A DNA stretch of 64,000 bases from Asterias amurensis (Eukaryota > Echinodermata > Asteroidea > Forcipulatida > Asteriidae): the NCBI RefSeq assembly GCF_032118995.1, contig NC_092649.1, forward strand, positions 21,559,332-21,623,331, given 5' to 3'. A program made the translations under genes and the position numbers. Under the pieces are notes generated by a model that did not search any database, had not been told where the DNA came from, and was given only the letters and a program-made list of their open reading frames with translations. Shown here piece by piece: positions 36,401-42,700 of this stretch (positions are counted from its first letter, which is position 1; each line of letters begins with the position of its first letter).

Positions 36401-37705
36401 AGTGGTGCAGTGGAAACGCAGCTATGCTTTTAACCTGAAATTTTTGGAGCAGCGGGTATTGCATGCAGTGGTTCAAACATCATCAGACCTTTTAGAAATA
36501 AGTCCTGTGACAGTATTGATAAGTTACCGAACTTAACTTACCAGACAATTGGACTTCTTGTCCCTAATAAGTTAAAATTGTTAAGTTACCGCGGCTCTAA
36601 CCAGCCTGTTAAGTTAACAGCGCAGTGGCGGTAACTTACCACCCCGGTAAGTTAACGGCTGTTCGCACCTGGACTTAATATCGGTTAGTTAGCGATTTGC
36701 AGCGGTAAGTTAACCATATTTAAGTCCAAAGCGAACACGGCTTATGTCGCACACATGCCCACTGGTTGCACAGCTTCTCCCTTTTTCTGGCTCCAAAGCT
36801 GGTAGGATATGTTTGTTGATATTTTTATCGAAAAATCCTTGTTTCACTTTTTAAAATTTGTCAATATGATATTAAGTCTGCACATAGCATCAGGAAAGCC
36901 AACTCCATGTTGTTATAGTCTCATGTAGAAATCCAATGCAAGTCTATGGTGTTCTGCCATTTGTTGGAGTTGAGCTGTGTAAAGTGGGCATGATTTATGC
37001 TGGTTCACTGTCATGCGTACCAACAGAGGATAGTCACACGTAATTTTTCATTATCTTTGTCATTATCTTTGTCAAGTTCTGTGAAAAAAATCACAGGCAT
37101 ATTACTCGGGTGGGATTCAAACCCACAACCTTTGTACTGAGTATACAGTGCTAACACACATAGGTGTACATAGGTGTAGCAGTGTCTTACTAACTAGACC
37201 ATCGAGATTGCAAGTATGGCTAGATGCAGTGCGAATCCTATGCTTTAGCAGCCGGTACTGCAAGCGATTTAAATTTGCATTGGGATAAAAAATATTCATT
37301 TTGGTGTTAACTTACCCGAGTTCTTATTCTGAGAAACAAATCACAGGCATTTTACTCAGGTGGGATTCGAACCCACAACCTTTGTACTGAGTATACAGTG
37401 CTAACACACATAGGTGTATATGGGTAAACACAAATGAATATTCTGTATCCCCAGATGCATATTTAACATCTTTGTCATTGTAATAATGTAATAAGTCCTT
37501 AACTGATATTATTATTGATGCAGTCATCAGTCAGTGGGCCATCTTTGCTATCCGTAACCTGTGTGACGGTAACCCTGACAACCAAGCCGTTGTTGCTGAG
37601 ATGACTAACAAGGGTGTAGTCAATAATGATACTCTACAGCAATATGGTTTCCAGGCCGAGATGAGAGAGGGAAAGATGTATTATAAAACCACTACCAAGA
37701 AATAA
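6286..37705 (+). CDS. ATXN10: Ataxin-10, complete nine-exon gene (570 aa)
   Basis: Coding exons are 6286-6437, 8182-8370, 11255-11437, 15307-15483, 18668-19154, 22765-22873, 28169-28338, 35186-35249 and 37524-37705. They sum to 1713 bases (570 residues plus stop), and every splice phase closes. Residues line up in order with vertebrate ataxin-10: CLRNSCVQSPLNQ (exon 2), AIQLLGNLLSGQ (exon 3), RDLVRLIGNMCHNH (exon 7), LHGIPVILEQSNID (exon 8), ISQWAIFAIRNLCDGNP (exon 9). Ataxin-10 is a cytoplasmic armadillo-like solenoid protein implicated in neuronal survival, neuritogenesis and cytokinesis/ciliary functions. Human ataxin-10 is 475 residues; most of the extra length here is ten octapeptide repeats (residues 279-358). 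The start ATG at 6286 has A at -3 and G at +4. No convincing AATAAA was picked out downstream. Identity is firm; the N-terminal start and the exon 1 donor (GTCAGC) are the weakest points. Confidence 0.95.
6659..7449. mobile_element. Long foldback element (about 790 bp)
   Basis: The two arms (about 6659-7040 and 7070-7449) are reverse complements over nearly their whole length. The ends contain CGTAACCCTCC and GGAGGGTTACG, and TGCGATA/TATCGCA at the edges. The centre is near 7055. It could fold into a hairpin of over 350 base pairs if transcribed within ATXN10 intron 1. Confidence 0.85.
7895..8085 (+). mobile_element. LINE 3' end fragment
   Basis: Reads as the last residues of a non-LTR retrotransposon polyprotein (NHIKEANTIHIFKKLLKVF), then a short 3' UTR with GGCGCTATATAAATTCCC and a (TGAT)n tail. 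5'-truncated, as is usual for LINE insertions. ATXN10 intron 1. Confidence 0.75.
8182..8370 (+). CDS. ATXN10: ATXN10 coding exon 2
   Basis: Acceptor TTCCTTTAG|A and donor TTTG|GTGAGT. Encodes about residues 51-114, including WCLRCLRNSCVQSPLNQ, the counterpart of the conserved FRCLRNACIECSVNQ segment of human ataxin-10. Entry and exit phases are both 2. Confidence 0.92.
8402..8785. mobile_element. Family B MITE, full copy
   Basis: About 384 bases from TTAAAGGCAGTGGACACTA to CCACTGCTTTTAA. Diagnostic features are GGCTCCCTCTGAAGT-like text, a central hairpin of GAGACCTCA and TGAGGTCTC, and the tail ACAATTACCAATAGTG. Ends share TTAA. ATXN10 intron 2. Confidence 0.9.
8782..9788. mobile_element. 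Family B MITE interrupted by a hAT-like element
   Basis: A second family B copy begins at the shared TTAA of the previous one and is split at 8879-9518. Its two halves rejoin across a duplicated 11-base TATAAAACATT. ATXN10 intron 2. Confidence 0.88.
8879..9518. mobile_element. Nested hAT-like MITE (640 bp)
   Basis: Termini GCTGGGCGAATA and TTCGCCCAGGC form short inverted repeats. The interior has repeated CCGGATA/TATCCGG motifs and GAGGGCGCT. It is flanked by TATAAAACATT at 8868-8878 and 9519-9529, a target duplication inside a family B element. The CTGGGCGA end and an 8-or-more-base duplication resemble hAT elements. A related end is at about 11868-11880. Confidence 0.85.
10146..10636. mobile_element. 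Inverted-repeat element related to 35.6-36.7 kb
   Basis: Left end AGCCCTGTTCGCACTGGACT; right end AATTCGAACACAGCTTTA is an imperfect reverse complement. The interior has GGTAACTTACC motifs and a nested fragment with GGACTAGTCCTAGG (about 10321-10410). Confidence 0.72.
10739..11218. mobile_element. Family F foldback element
   Basis: Arms at 10740-10910 and 11040-11218 are reverse complements: TTTGGTTTGCGGTAACACCA at the left, TGGTGTTATCGCAAACCAA at the right, with TTCTACTACCGC(A/G)GAGTAGAT inside. Fragments occur at 34176-34298, 43500-43580, 61740-62270 (split by family A) and 63812-63880. Confidence 0.83.
11255..11437 (+). CDS. ATXN10: ATXN10 coding exon 3
   Basis: Acceptor GATTCAG|G and donor CT|GTAAGT. 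Encodes NAGAVKFLKQLIIF and CAIQLLGNLLSGQSELLS, matching the TIGVAVDLILLF and FLGNIASRN helices of human ataxin-10. It begins only about 50 bases after a foldback element (10739-11218). Confidence 0.92.
11430..11805 (+). mobile_element. SINE-like element with (ATT)n tail
   Basis: Contains GTCCTTGAGCAAGATATTTT, AAATGGGTACCTGCGAGGG and GCGCTATATAAGAATTGTT followed by (ATT)n, the layout of many invertebrate SINE 3' parts. It starts right at the ATXN10 exon 3 donor. No clear tRNA-like head was seen. Confidence 0.6.
12797..13048. mobile_element. Family E foldback MITE, copy 1
   Basis: About 250 bases: CCCAATTTCATAGAGCTG at left and CAGCTCTATAAAATTTGG at right, with inner inverted blocks GCACACAAATTTGCTTA/TAAGCAAATTTGTGTGC. 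ATXN10 intron 3. Confidence 0.82.
13524..15082. mobile_element. Terminal-inverted-repeat element expanded by a satellite
   Basis: Perfect 16-base inverted ends: AATAGACCGATCCATT at 13524-13539 and its reverse complement at 15067-15082. The left 150 bases are unique; the rest is the 41-bp array. The satellite unit includes the last bases of the right terminus (CAATGGATCGG), so the array grew from that end. Confidence 0.85.
13680..15079. repeat. 41-bp satellite array, about 34 units
   Basis: Period 41 (some units 42). The unit starts TGATTGGTCAACATGCAATG and ends GGTAGAGCTCAATGGATCGG. Units are nearly identical; variants are mostly CAATGGGG versus CATTGGGG or CATTTGGG. Each unit has TGATTGG, the reverse of a consensus CCAATCA box. 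ATXN10 intron 3. Confidence 0.97.
15307..15483 (+). CDS. ATXN10: ATXN10 coding exon 4
   Basis: Acceptor AACCCTAG|C and donor TTCAG|GTAAGG. Encodes SVFQCADSKASQYLCMVIQ and IEAILTLSEKETGQDF, aligning with the human helix starting SCLNHPDKKIVAYSS. It begins 228 bases downstream of the 41-bp satellite in intron 3. Confidence 0.9.
16562..17275. mobile_element. Inverted-repeat element (family G)
   Basis: Left end TGCCCCAACCCGAGACGTC followed by AATCGAGGCG; right end CTGCCTCGATTGATGTCAC then GGGGTAGGGTCAGCC, an imperfect reverse complement. The interior is GC-richer than its surroundings, with several short open frames but no recognisable protein. ATXN10 intron 4. Confidence 0.65.
17790..18165. mobile_element. 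Family B MITE
   Basis: TTAAGGCAGTGGACACTATT to CAGTGTCTTTAA with the GAGACCTCA/TGAGGTCTT hairpin. Intron 4 of ATXN10, abutting family A. A short family B end is also visible at 17567-17590. Confidence 0.9.
18162..18551. mobile_element. Family A foldback MITE, full copy
   Basis: 390 bases, nearly identical to the copy at 5662. It shares its left TTAA with the right end of a family B MITE (17790-18165), so the two elements abut at one target site. It lies in ATXN10 intron 4, 117 bases before exon 5. Confidence 0.9.
18668..19154 (+). CDS. ATXN10: ATXN10 coding exon 5, with in-frame octapeptide array
   Basis: Acceptor ACCATTAG|T and donor AAG|GTATGT, 487 bases, ending in phase 0. The flanks are ordinary ataxin-10: LKLLQRLIYIPEFVPSVF and CQVVLLDIIAVYVTHGETPE before the array, and ISYMLSLAEVFEHEADTVF after it. 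These correspond to human segments that are separated by only a few residues. The insert is ten PSYMQHGQ units. The array starts 40 residues after a normal helix and ends just before the next, so it probably loops out of the solenoid. Confidence 0.92.
18801..19040 (+). repeat. 24-bp coding minisatellite, ten units (PSYMQHGQ)n
   Basis: Ten head-to-tail 24-base units plus a partial eleventh (CCGTCT) inside ATXN10 exon 5. Units differ only at two wobble positions: His CAT/CAC and Gly GGC/GGT (units 4 and 5 are CAC-GGT, unit 10 is CAT-GGT). All visible differences are therefore silent in the ataxin-10 frame. A period divisible by three keeps other frames open too, so open frames alone prove nothing; the silent pattern is the evidence that this frame is translated. 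Confidence 0.97.
19267..19637. mobile_element. Family B MITE, diverged
   Basis: Starts AAAGGCACTAGACACTATTG and ends AATAGTGTCCAGTGCCTT. The central hairpin has decayed. It begins 113 bases after ATXN10 exon 5. Confidence 0.85.
19785..20490. mobile_element. Family C-like foldback element
   Basis: Left side TCTCTGATTGGTC...CACGTGTGGGAGTGTT resembles family C. The right side is a long, nearly perfect hairpin: arms at about 20340-20395 and 20410-20470 around GGACCTCGCCTCCGGCTCGG. ATXN10 intron 5. Confidence 0.7.
21296..21735 (+). mobile_element. SINE fragment, Nin-like core and (ATT)n tail
   Basis: Contains GCTTCGTTCTTCGAATGGGA, TTGGTCCCATGTGTTAT, AAAAGAACCCTGTGCATTTA and GGGTCACCCCGGTGTTCCTG, in the order of the conserved core I recall for Nin-domain SINEs. 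It ends GGGCTATATAAGGC plus (ATT)n. The tRNA head is missing. A related tail is at 27650-27780. ATXN10 intron 5. Confidence 0.6.
21735..22290. mobile_element. Family D element, copy 1
   Basis: About 555 bases. Contains two small hairpins around CATGACAAGTAATAGCTCCC and GAGCTCCCCTCGGTATTG. The right part is an inverted repeat around CCCTTGGCTTCGTCTCGGG. Copy 2 is at 23815. Both are in ATXN10 introns. Confidence 0.78.
22355..22732. mobile_element. Family B MITE, diverged
   Basis: Starts TTAAAGGGAAGGTACATG with recognisable GGCTCCCTCTGAAGTAGC and CTCGCAACTTCGATGAC blocks. It ends about 30 bases before ATXN10 exon 6. Confidence 0.82.
22765..22873 (+). CDS. ATXN10: ATXN10 coding exon 6
   Basis: Acceptor ATCTTTTAG|A and donor CTTG|GTAAGT. 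Encodes KPELVMKLLSLLCEASCQP, counterpart of the human ATIRLLDVLCEM helix. It ends in phase 1; the split codon gives Asp at the start of DLLDRANKAGK, parallel to human IDLLRVIHVAGK. Confidence 0.92.
23284..23669. mobile_element. Family B MITE, opposite orientation
   Basis: Family B read in reverse: CACTATTGGTAAATC... GAGACCTCAAATTC / CTTGAGGTCTC ... GTGTCCACTGCCTTTG. Intron 6. Confidence 0.87.
23815..24355. mobile_element. Family D element, copy 2
   Basis: Follows the same order of blocks as 21735-22290, with small deletions. Preceded at 23730-23800 by a family C left-end fragment (CATTGGTTGAGAGGACATCG). ATXN10 intron 6. Confidence 0.78.
24365..24623. mobile_element. Family A MITE, left-truncated
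   Basis: Retains the central inverted segment (CGGCCATCTTG... / ...ATGGCTGACCG) and a right end ending in TTAA. The left terminus is missing where it meets a family D element ending near 24355. Intron 6 of ATXN10. Confidence 0.8.
25271..25670 (+). mobile_element. tRNA-headed SINE split by a retroelement tail
   Basis: The head (25271-25350) has an A box (TGGCCGAGCGG) and B box (GGGTTTGAATCCC), as in Ser/Leu tRNAs, followed by the core GCTTCGTTCTTCGGATGGGA and TTGGTCCCATGTGTTGT. The core then breaks at about 25443 and resumes at about 25602 with GGAAAAGAACTCGTGTACTT. The intervening 160 bases are a LINE 3' end. ATXN10 intron 6. Confidence 0.72.
25443..25602 (+). mobile_element. LINE 3'-end insertion with (ATTCT)n tail
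   Basis: Contains GAATTTCACTGTACTAAT, GTGACAATAAAACATT and an imperfect ATTCT array (25573-25600). This is the 3' UTR pattern of CR1/L2-like LINEs. It interrupts the SINE core. Confidence 0.7.
25650..27175 (-). pseudogene. Broken CR1/L2-like non-LTR retrotransposon
   Basis: Read 27175 to 25650 on the minus strand. First, a remnant N-terminus with MDIAVNPGPRIG (27105-27070), a degenerate 2A-like motif. Next, an apurinic-type endonuclease domain at 26830-26160 with CLNTRSLKNKA, ALTETWF, GGGTALLF, LITGDFNIHVD and HTLDLVITR. A guanine run and frame break follow at about 26160. Then comes a linker (KSIDINCLKGDLVSSRL). Finally, after loss of essentially all the reverse transcriptase, the C-terminal signature GDRAFSVAAPKLWNALPL at about 25830-25770. 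It lacks the RT domain, so it cannot retrotranspose. ATXN10 intron 6. Confidence 0.85.
27796..28116. mobile_element. Family A MITE, diverged copy
   Basis: Degenerate left end (AACGAACACGTTGCC) and intact right end (AACGTGTTCCTTTAA). It is shorter than the full copies. It lies in ATXN10 intron 6, ending 52 bases before exon 7. Confidence 0.85.
28169..28338 (+). CDS. ATXN10: ATXN10 coding exon 7
   Basis: Acceptor TCTATACAG|A and donor AAG|GTATTC. Encodes AGKKDKNIFSC and GFKRDLVRLIGNMCHNHKAN, the most conserved part of the C-terminal ataxin-10 domain (human GFKSHLIRLIGNLC). It begins about 50 bases after a MITE copy (27796-28116). A G-rich tract starts 79 bases after the donor. Confidence 0.95.
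28417..28464 (+). promoter_or_regulatory. Intronic G-rich tract after ATXN10 exon 7
   Basis: Five runs of three or more guanines (GGGAGAGGGGGGC, GGAGGG, nine G, six G) start 79 bases past the exon 7 donor. G runs near weak donors (here GTATTC) commonly act as intronic splicing enhancers, and the spacing allows a G-quadruplex. Function is inferred. Confidence 0.4.
29786..30146. mobile_element. Family B MITE
   Basis: TTAAGGCAGTGGACACTATT to GTTCAGTGTCTTTAA, TTAA at both ends. Intron 7 of ATXN10. Confidence 0.88.
30600..31010. repeat. Duplicated composite repeat, shared with 59.99-60.35 kb
   Basis: A segment starting AACAGTGAAATCAA and containing GAAATTATGTATTAGTGTAG is present twice in tandem (about 30620 and 30890), separated by a family B end. 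The same arrangement is at 59990-60350. Intron 7 of ATXN10. Confidence 0.8.
31010..32828. other. ATXN10 intron 7, plain sequence
   Basis: AT-rich intronic DNA with short TACATGTA words. No exon, RNA or element boundary recognised. Confidence 0.6.
32829..33200. mobile_element. Family B MITE
   Basis: TTAAAGTCAGTGGACACTAT to a degenerate end AATGTCCCGAGTGTCTG. Intron 7. Confidence 0.86.
33201..35185. other. ATXN10 intron 7, distal part
   Basis: Contains only a family F fragment (34176-34298, with CTCCACGGTAGTAGAG and TACCTGGCAAGTAGATA). The rest shows nothing I recognise. Confidence 0.55.
35186..35249 (+). CDS. ATXN10: ATXN10 coding exon 8
   Basis: A 64-base exon with acceptor GATTTACAG|G and donor CCTT|GTATCC. 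Encodes VRELHGIPVILEQSNIDST, parallel to human VNELDGIPLILDNCNLDDS. Confidence 0.93.
35644..36742. mobile_element. Inverted-repeat element expanded by a 65-bp satellite
   Basis: Left end AGCCGCGTTCACATTGGACT; right end AAGTCCAAAGCGAACACGGC is its imperfect reverse complement, like the element at 10146. The interior has GGTAACTTACC motifs and the 65-bp array. ATXN10 intron 8. Confidence 0.78.
35940..36472. repeat. 65-66-bp satellite, about eight units
   Basis: Unit begins ATGCAGTGGTGCAGTGGAAA, continues CGCAGCTATGCTTTTAACC, then TGAAATTTTGGAGCAGCGCG. One-base length changes occur in the T run. Sits in the middle of the inverted-repeat element. Confidence 0.95.
37090..37245 (-). mobile_element. 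tRNA-derived SINE, minus strand, partly duplicated
   Basis: On the minus strand a B box (GGTTTGAATCCC) sits upstream of CACCCGAGTAATATGCCTGT, and an A-box-like TGGTCTAGTTAGTAAGAC lies about 80 bases before it. A second copy of the B-box half is at 37335-37420 (GGTTCGAATCC). Intron 8, ending 104 bases before the last ATXN10 exon. Confidence 0.6.
37524..37705 (+). CDS. ATXN10: ATXN10 coding exon 9 (terminal)
   Basis: Acceptor TTGATGCAG|T. Encodes ISQWAIFAIRNLCDGNP and ends ...YKTTTKK with TAA at 37703-37705. Human ataxin-10 has TQWVIYAIRNL at the same place. This is the signature C-terminus of the family. Confidence 0.95.
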
Positions 37706-38195
37706 ATCAGTAATTTTAACAGGGTTGTTTTAAATAGCTGTTACCAAAGTAACACCCTTGGATTTCCAGTACAAAAACAGTTTATTCAATAAGCAAAAAA
37801 GACCTTTCAAAACTGTTTTTTAAAGTAGGGCCTACTGTACGTTGTCAGTATAGACTGTGCAAGTCCTCACACTATCAAAAGCGAGAAAACAACTTATGGA
37901 CTATTTTTGTTTTGATGAAGTCGAAGCTTCTTTATTATTCCATGTACACAAATATCTTTGAAATAGAAATACCCCATGTAATTTGAAATGAATACAGTTG
38001 CAATTTTTGTAAGAAAAACATATTATTTGTTAAAATTTACAATTGGGGTGAGGCTGTTTTCCAATCATGGCATTTTTTTGTGATCATGCATTTCTTTGTT
38101 GATTTGTAAAGTTTATTTTAATAATTTCATATACTTCATGGCTAAATGTTTTCTTTCCCAACAATATGATATCATTTGTATAGCCATTAACTACT

Positions 38196-38582
38196 TTAAA
38201 GGCAGTGGACACTAATGGTAATTACTCAAAATAATTATTAGCATAAAAACTTTCTTGGTGACGAGTAATGGGGAGAGGTTGATGGTATAAAACATTGTGG
38301 GAAACGGCTCCCTCTAAAGTGCGGTAGTTTTCGAGAAAGAAGTAATTTTCCATGAATTTGATTTCGAGACCTCAGATTTAGAACTTGAGGTCTCGAAATC
38401 AACCATCTAAACGCACACAACTTCGTGTGGCAAGGGTGTTTTCTTCTTTCATTATTATCTCGCAAGTTTGATGATGGATTGAGCTAAAATTTTCACAGGT
38501 TTGTTATTTTATGCATATGATGAGATACACCAATTGTGAAGGCTAGTCTTTGACAATTACCAATAGTGTCCACTGTCTTTAA
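38196..38582. mobile_element. Family B MITE
   Basis: TTAAAGGCAGTGGACACTAA to GTCCACTGTCTTTAA, TTAA at both ends. Begins 491 bases after the ATXN10 stop. Confidence 0.9.
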
Positions 38583-39375
38583 ATAGAAATATTTGAGTTA
38601 ACAGATATGCACAGTCACATAAAACGTAGTATTTGGAACCAACTTGGTCTTATTAGTTTGAATACAAGGAGAATTGCACGGTCTATTGGAGGGATGAGTG
38701 ATTTACATGCTCTCATTAAATGCCGATATTTAATTTGCTGAATACAACTATATTTTTAAACATCTTTTGAGACAGTTACCCACAATGTTGGCCTGTATAA
38801 AGCATGAAAGTCATGCGTGAAAAAATTACTTTAATAAATGTCATGATAAATGAAACTCCAATTTGAACTGAGTTATAATATTCAATGTTCTTAAGTGGTT
38901 TTTACCTACCTCTCACCATCATAACCTTAACCCATCTCTACCATCCCACTCTTTGTTTGCATTGCCTCTCACCATTAGAGGTGTTTGCAGGTCTTCGGTT
39001 TACATTTATTTTGTATTGTTGTTTTACATTTAATTGGTGTGGATAATTTAACTTTCTACCTCTTAGTTTCAGAGCACTTGCCTTATGTCAGAAAGGTAGA
39101 TTTGTGAAAACATATTTGATGCACTTAAAACACGCTTTCTCACCTGGAAGTGTTTTCACTATAATCCCAACTGTTCGCTGCTGGGCTTTTTAAAATAGTT
39201 TCTGTTTGAGCTTTTGTGCAACTGCAACAAAGCCACTGGGTTAGGATCGCCATATCGAAAGGGGCATCCAGCAGGAATTAAAGACTACAGGCTTGGTCTT
39301 TATTTACCAATGGATACAAACCTTTGGCTCTGTCACTCATTGAAACTAACCTGATTGTATTGAAAGTAATGATAC

Positions 39376-39762
39376 TTCAAAGGCACTGTGGATACTATTG
39401 GTAGTTACTCAAAATAATTTTTAGCAGGAAGTTTACTTGGTAACAAGCAATGGAGAGCTGTCGAAAGTAGAAAACATTGTGAGAAACGGCTCCCTCTGAA
39501 GTAACGTAGTTTTCGAGAAAAAGTAATTTTCCATGAATTTGATTTCAACACCTCAGAATTAGATCTTGAGGTCCTGAAATCAAGCATCTGAGAGCACACA
39601 ACTTCGTGTGACAAGGGTGTTTTTTCTTCCATTATTATCTCACAACTTCGACGACCAATGGAGTTCAAAGTTTCTCAGGTTTGTTTTTTAATGCATATGT
39701 GGAGATACACCAAGTGAGAAGACTGGTGTTAGACAATTACCAATAGTGTCCAGTATATTCAA
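39376..39762. mobile_element. Family B MITE, diverged ends
   Basis: Starts TCAAAGGCACTGTGGATACT and ends ATAGTGTCCAGTATATTC. Intergenic. Confidence 0.84.
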
Positions 39763-42700
39763 AACCTGAGCGAATTTTCAAAATATCAATTTCGCAGATA
39801 TGGTGCACCATACCATACCTGGACTTGCAATTTGACTCCCGAAATGGCAGACCGTGGGTGGGTGACGTCAGTACTATAAGAGGTCTTTATTGAGAATTGT
39901 TATAGGAATAGTTGGTTCTGCAGTTTATAGTACAATAAACTCAACCGGTATAAGATAAGGGTACCTGATTAACTGTTACAAGTTTTCAACCAAAGCTACT
40001 CTTTACATTTTGATCTTTGAAAAGGGTAGATCATTAGCACTGAGCGAGTTTTGACGATATGTAGAAAAATACGTCTCTTCCATTATCTCACAACATGTTC
40101 CCTTGATATCTTCGTGACATTTTAATGTGACAACAAGGTTAAACGCTGCTAAAGCACGTAAGGCCGTCTACTCTCCGCAGGGAATGTTTGCGATATTTCT
40201 ATCTCTTGCACAAGAATGAATAATGTCACATAGGCATCTTATTTTACGGTGGGCCTATTTCAGTTAGCGATGGTTCATCTCTTCTTGACATGACGTGACA
40301 GTAGCGTGAGTCAATGGTTACAGTAGCCGTTTAAACTTCTGTCCAACTCACTGCGCGAGGCTGGTACACGCTGGGTGAAACATTGACAATCTAATCAACC
40401 TAGACGTGCTTTCAAAAAGAAAATTGGGCCGTGAGAAAGGGAGATTTGGCCGACCCAATAAAAATCAAATTATGACACGGCAAAAAAAAATTTGTTTGCA
40501 TGCACATTCCGGACTGTCTGCCCACACGCAAGTTCACTCGCACTTGACTTTTGATGCTGTGACATTTTGTACTTGGTTTAAATTTGGCCGTGATACATGT
40601 GACTACGCATGCGCGCATATTGCTGATTCGTGTGTGGTCAATATTCTTGATGGAAGTCATTTTCTTTAGTGCAGATTCAGAGTTCATTGACTTTTACTTG
40701 TGTTTTTCTTTATTAATTTGATCGATAGTCGCTTTTGGTTTATCACGTTGTTTTTGGTTTACTCACTTTGAGAGTATGTGTTTATACATGTTGTATTTTA
40801 AACTAAATTCGGGTTTGAAAGAATAGCACCATGTACTGAGTTCAGTTGTGACGTTTCATTGCTGTAGATCGTTCATATCCTTCTTGCAGGGAAAAGGGCC
40901 CATTTCTTCCTGACACAGCGAGTTAATTCATTTCCAACCCGCCTCCCTAGGCAGCTTGATTCTGCCGTTTCTGCCAACATCAATACACATCAGTCTTACC
41001 TCTCCAAGGTATAACAATTGCACGTTTACAATGATTTTTAAGGAACCATTTAAATCCAATGTTTGTGTCCAGTCGTCAGTGACCGTTACTGGACATTTTC
41101 ACGTGGGTGTTACAGAAATATTTTTATATAGGCTTAAATAAATTAATTATGTAATTACGAATCCATTAATTTAATAATTTATTGGGTTTCGCTTGTTCTT
41201 GGTGAGGGAATCTGTTGATGTATTGAGCCTTTTATTTATGCTCATGATATCGGGGTTGGGGACAGGGATAAGCGCCCCCCCCCCCCCTTTGAGCCTTTTA
41301 TTATACACTTTTCGATCTTGGGTTGGTGACAAGGATAAGGCTCCCCCCCCCCCCCCAGCTTTGCCACTTCCTTGCCAGTGCAGGAGCAATTAGGGACATT
41401 CTGGGGTTTTGTATTCACTCAGATTACAATGATCACTAAAGATATGTCTATAAAGTCATCGTTTGAGCACACAGTCGAATTGTCCATTTATTTGTTTATA
41501 TCAATTAAACAAAATCTGTTCTATAACGGGACTTGTGTTGTTGGGACAAGAGGTGTTTGGCTCGTTTCTAAAATGTTTGAAACAAAGTCCCTTAGAAGTC
41601 TGGGTATGGGAAACCGTTCTGACGTATATTACAAGTTAGAGCTGTGAACACCATTACTTAAAATAAAACAATTTCACATTAAAATAGAACCAACAAACAG
41701 TCGCCGGATAGTTTTCTGAAGTACAGGCACATGGCTTATAAAAAGATGTTTAAAAACTGGGTCTTTAGCGTTTGCTTAAAATCCAATCAGAGGTTAATAA
41801 GCCCTTTGTTGACGACTGTTTGTATTGCATCAGAACTGGAATGCCTTCCTTTGAAGCTTGTTTGATTGACACGTTTGTGTAATCCCACTAGTGGCTATAA
41901 GCCTCCCTATATCAGCCCGCAGTCAAATCCGGGCATGTCGTGATTGATTGATTGCAACTCGTATCAACGTTGCTCGGTGCAAGTGCAATTCCTTTGATAA
42001 TAAATACTTACCTACCGATAACACTATAGCGCTTTATTACCTCAGTATTCATTGCCACATCTTGGATGGAAACGTTTTTGAAGATCACTGGAAAGTTATT
42101 TAGGAGTCAATGGCGTTTAATTTGGACAAAAGCAACCATTCCCACATTCGACCATCAATGATTTGGGGCCCATGATGTATGTTCACTCCGATTGTTTAAT
42201 GATCATTGTCTCATAGGATGAAACACAAGGCGCAGAGCGATATAAAATGTCACCTAAGAGAAACTTAGGATGGGCCCTGATCCAAATAATACCCTGTTTT
42301 ACTTTGACATCTCTGCATTTGTGTAGTGCTTCTTTAAATAAGTCATCCGATCTCATTTGAGGCTCGTCGTTCATTTCTGCTTGAAGTTCACCATGTGAAA
42401 CTTCGCAGTCACTTTTGTGCTGAGAAGCCTATTTGCACTTGAAACTGAGTTGGGTCATATGAACTGCCCAAGGTGACTCGGGCATAAATAGATTGTGGTC
42501 ATTAGGGATTGAAGCGTTGAGTTTTTAACTGATATTCAACATAACGGCCATACAATGGTCTGTGGGTTATATGACTGCATGGAATTAGCCTAATATGAAT
42601 GTGTGTTTAAAAATTTGTTCTTGTAAAAAAAATAACAATAGTTTTCTAAATATTTGGCGTGATAAGGGTGAAATCAGTTTGTTTTTATGAAACGCTACCC

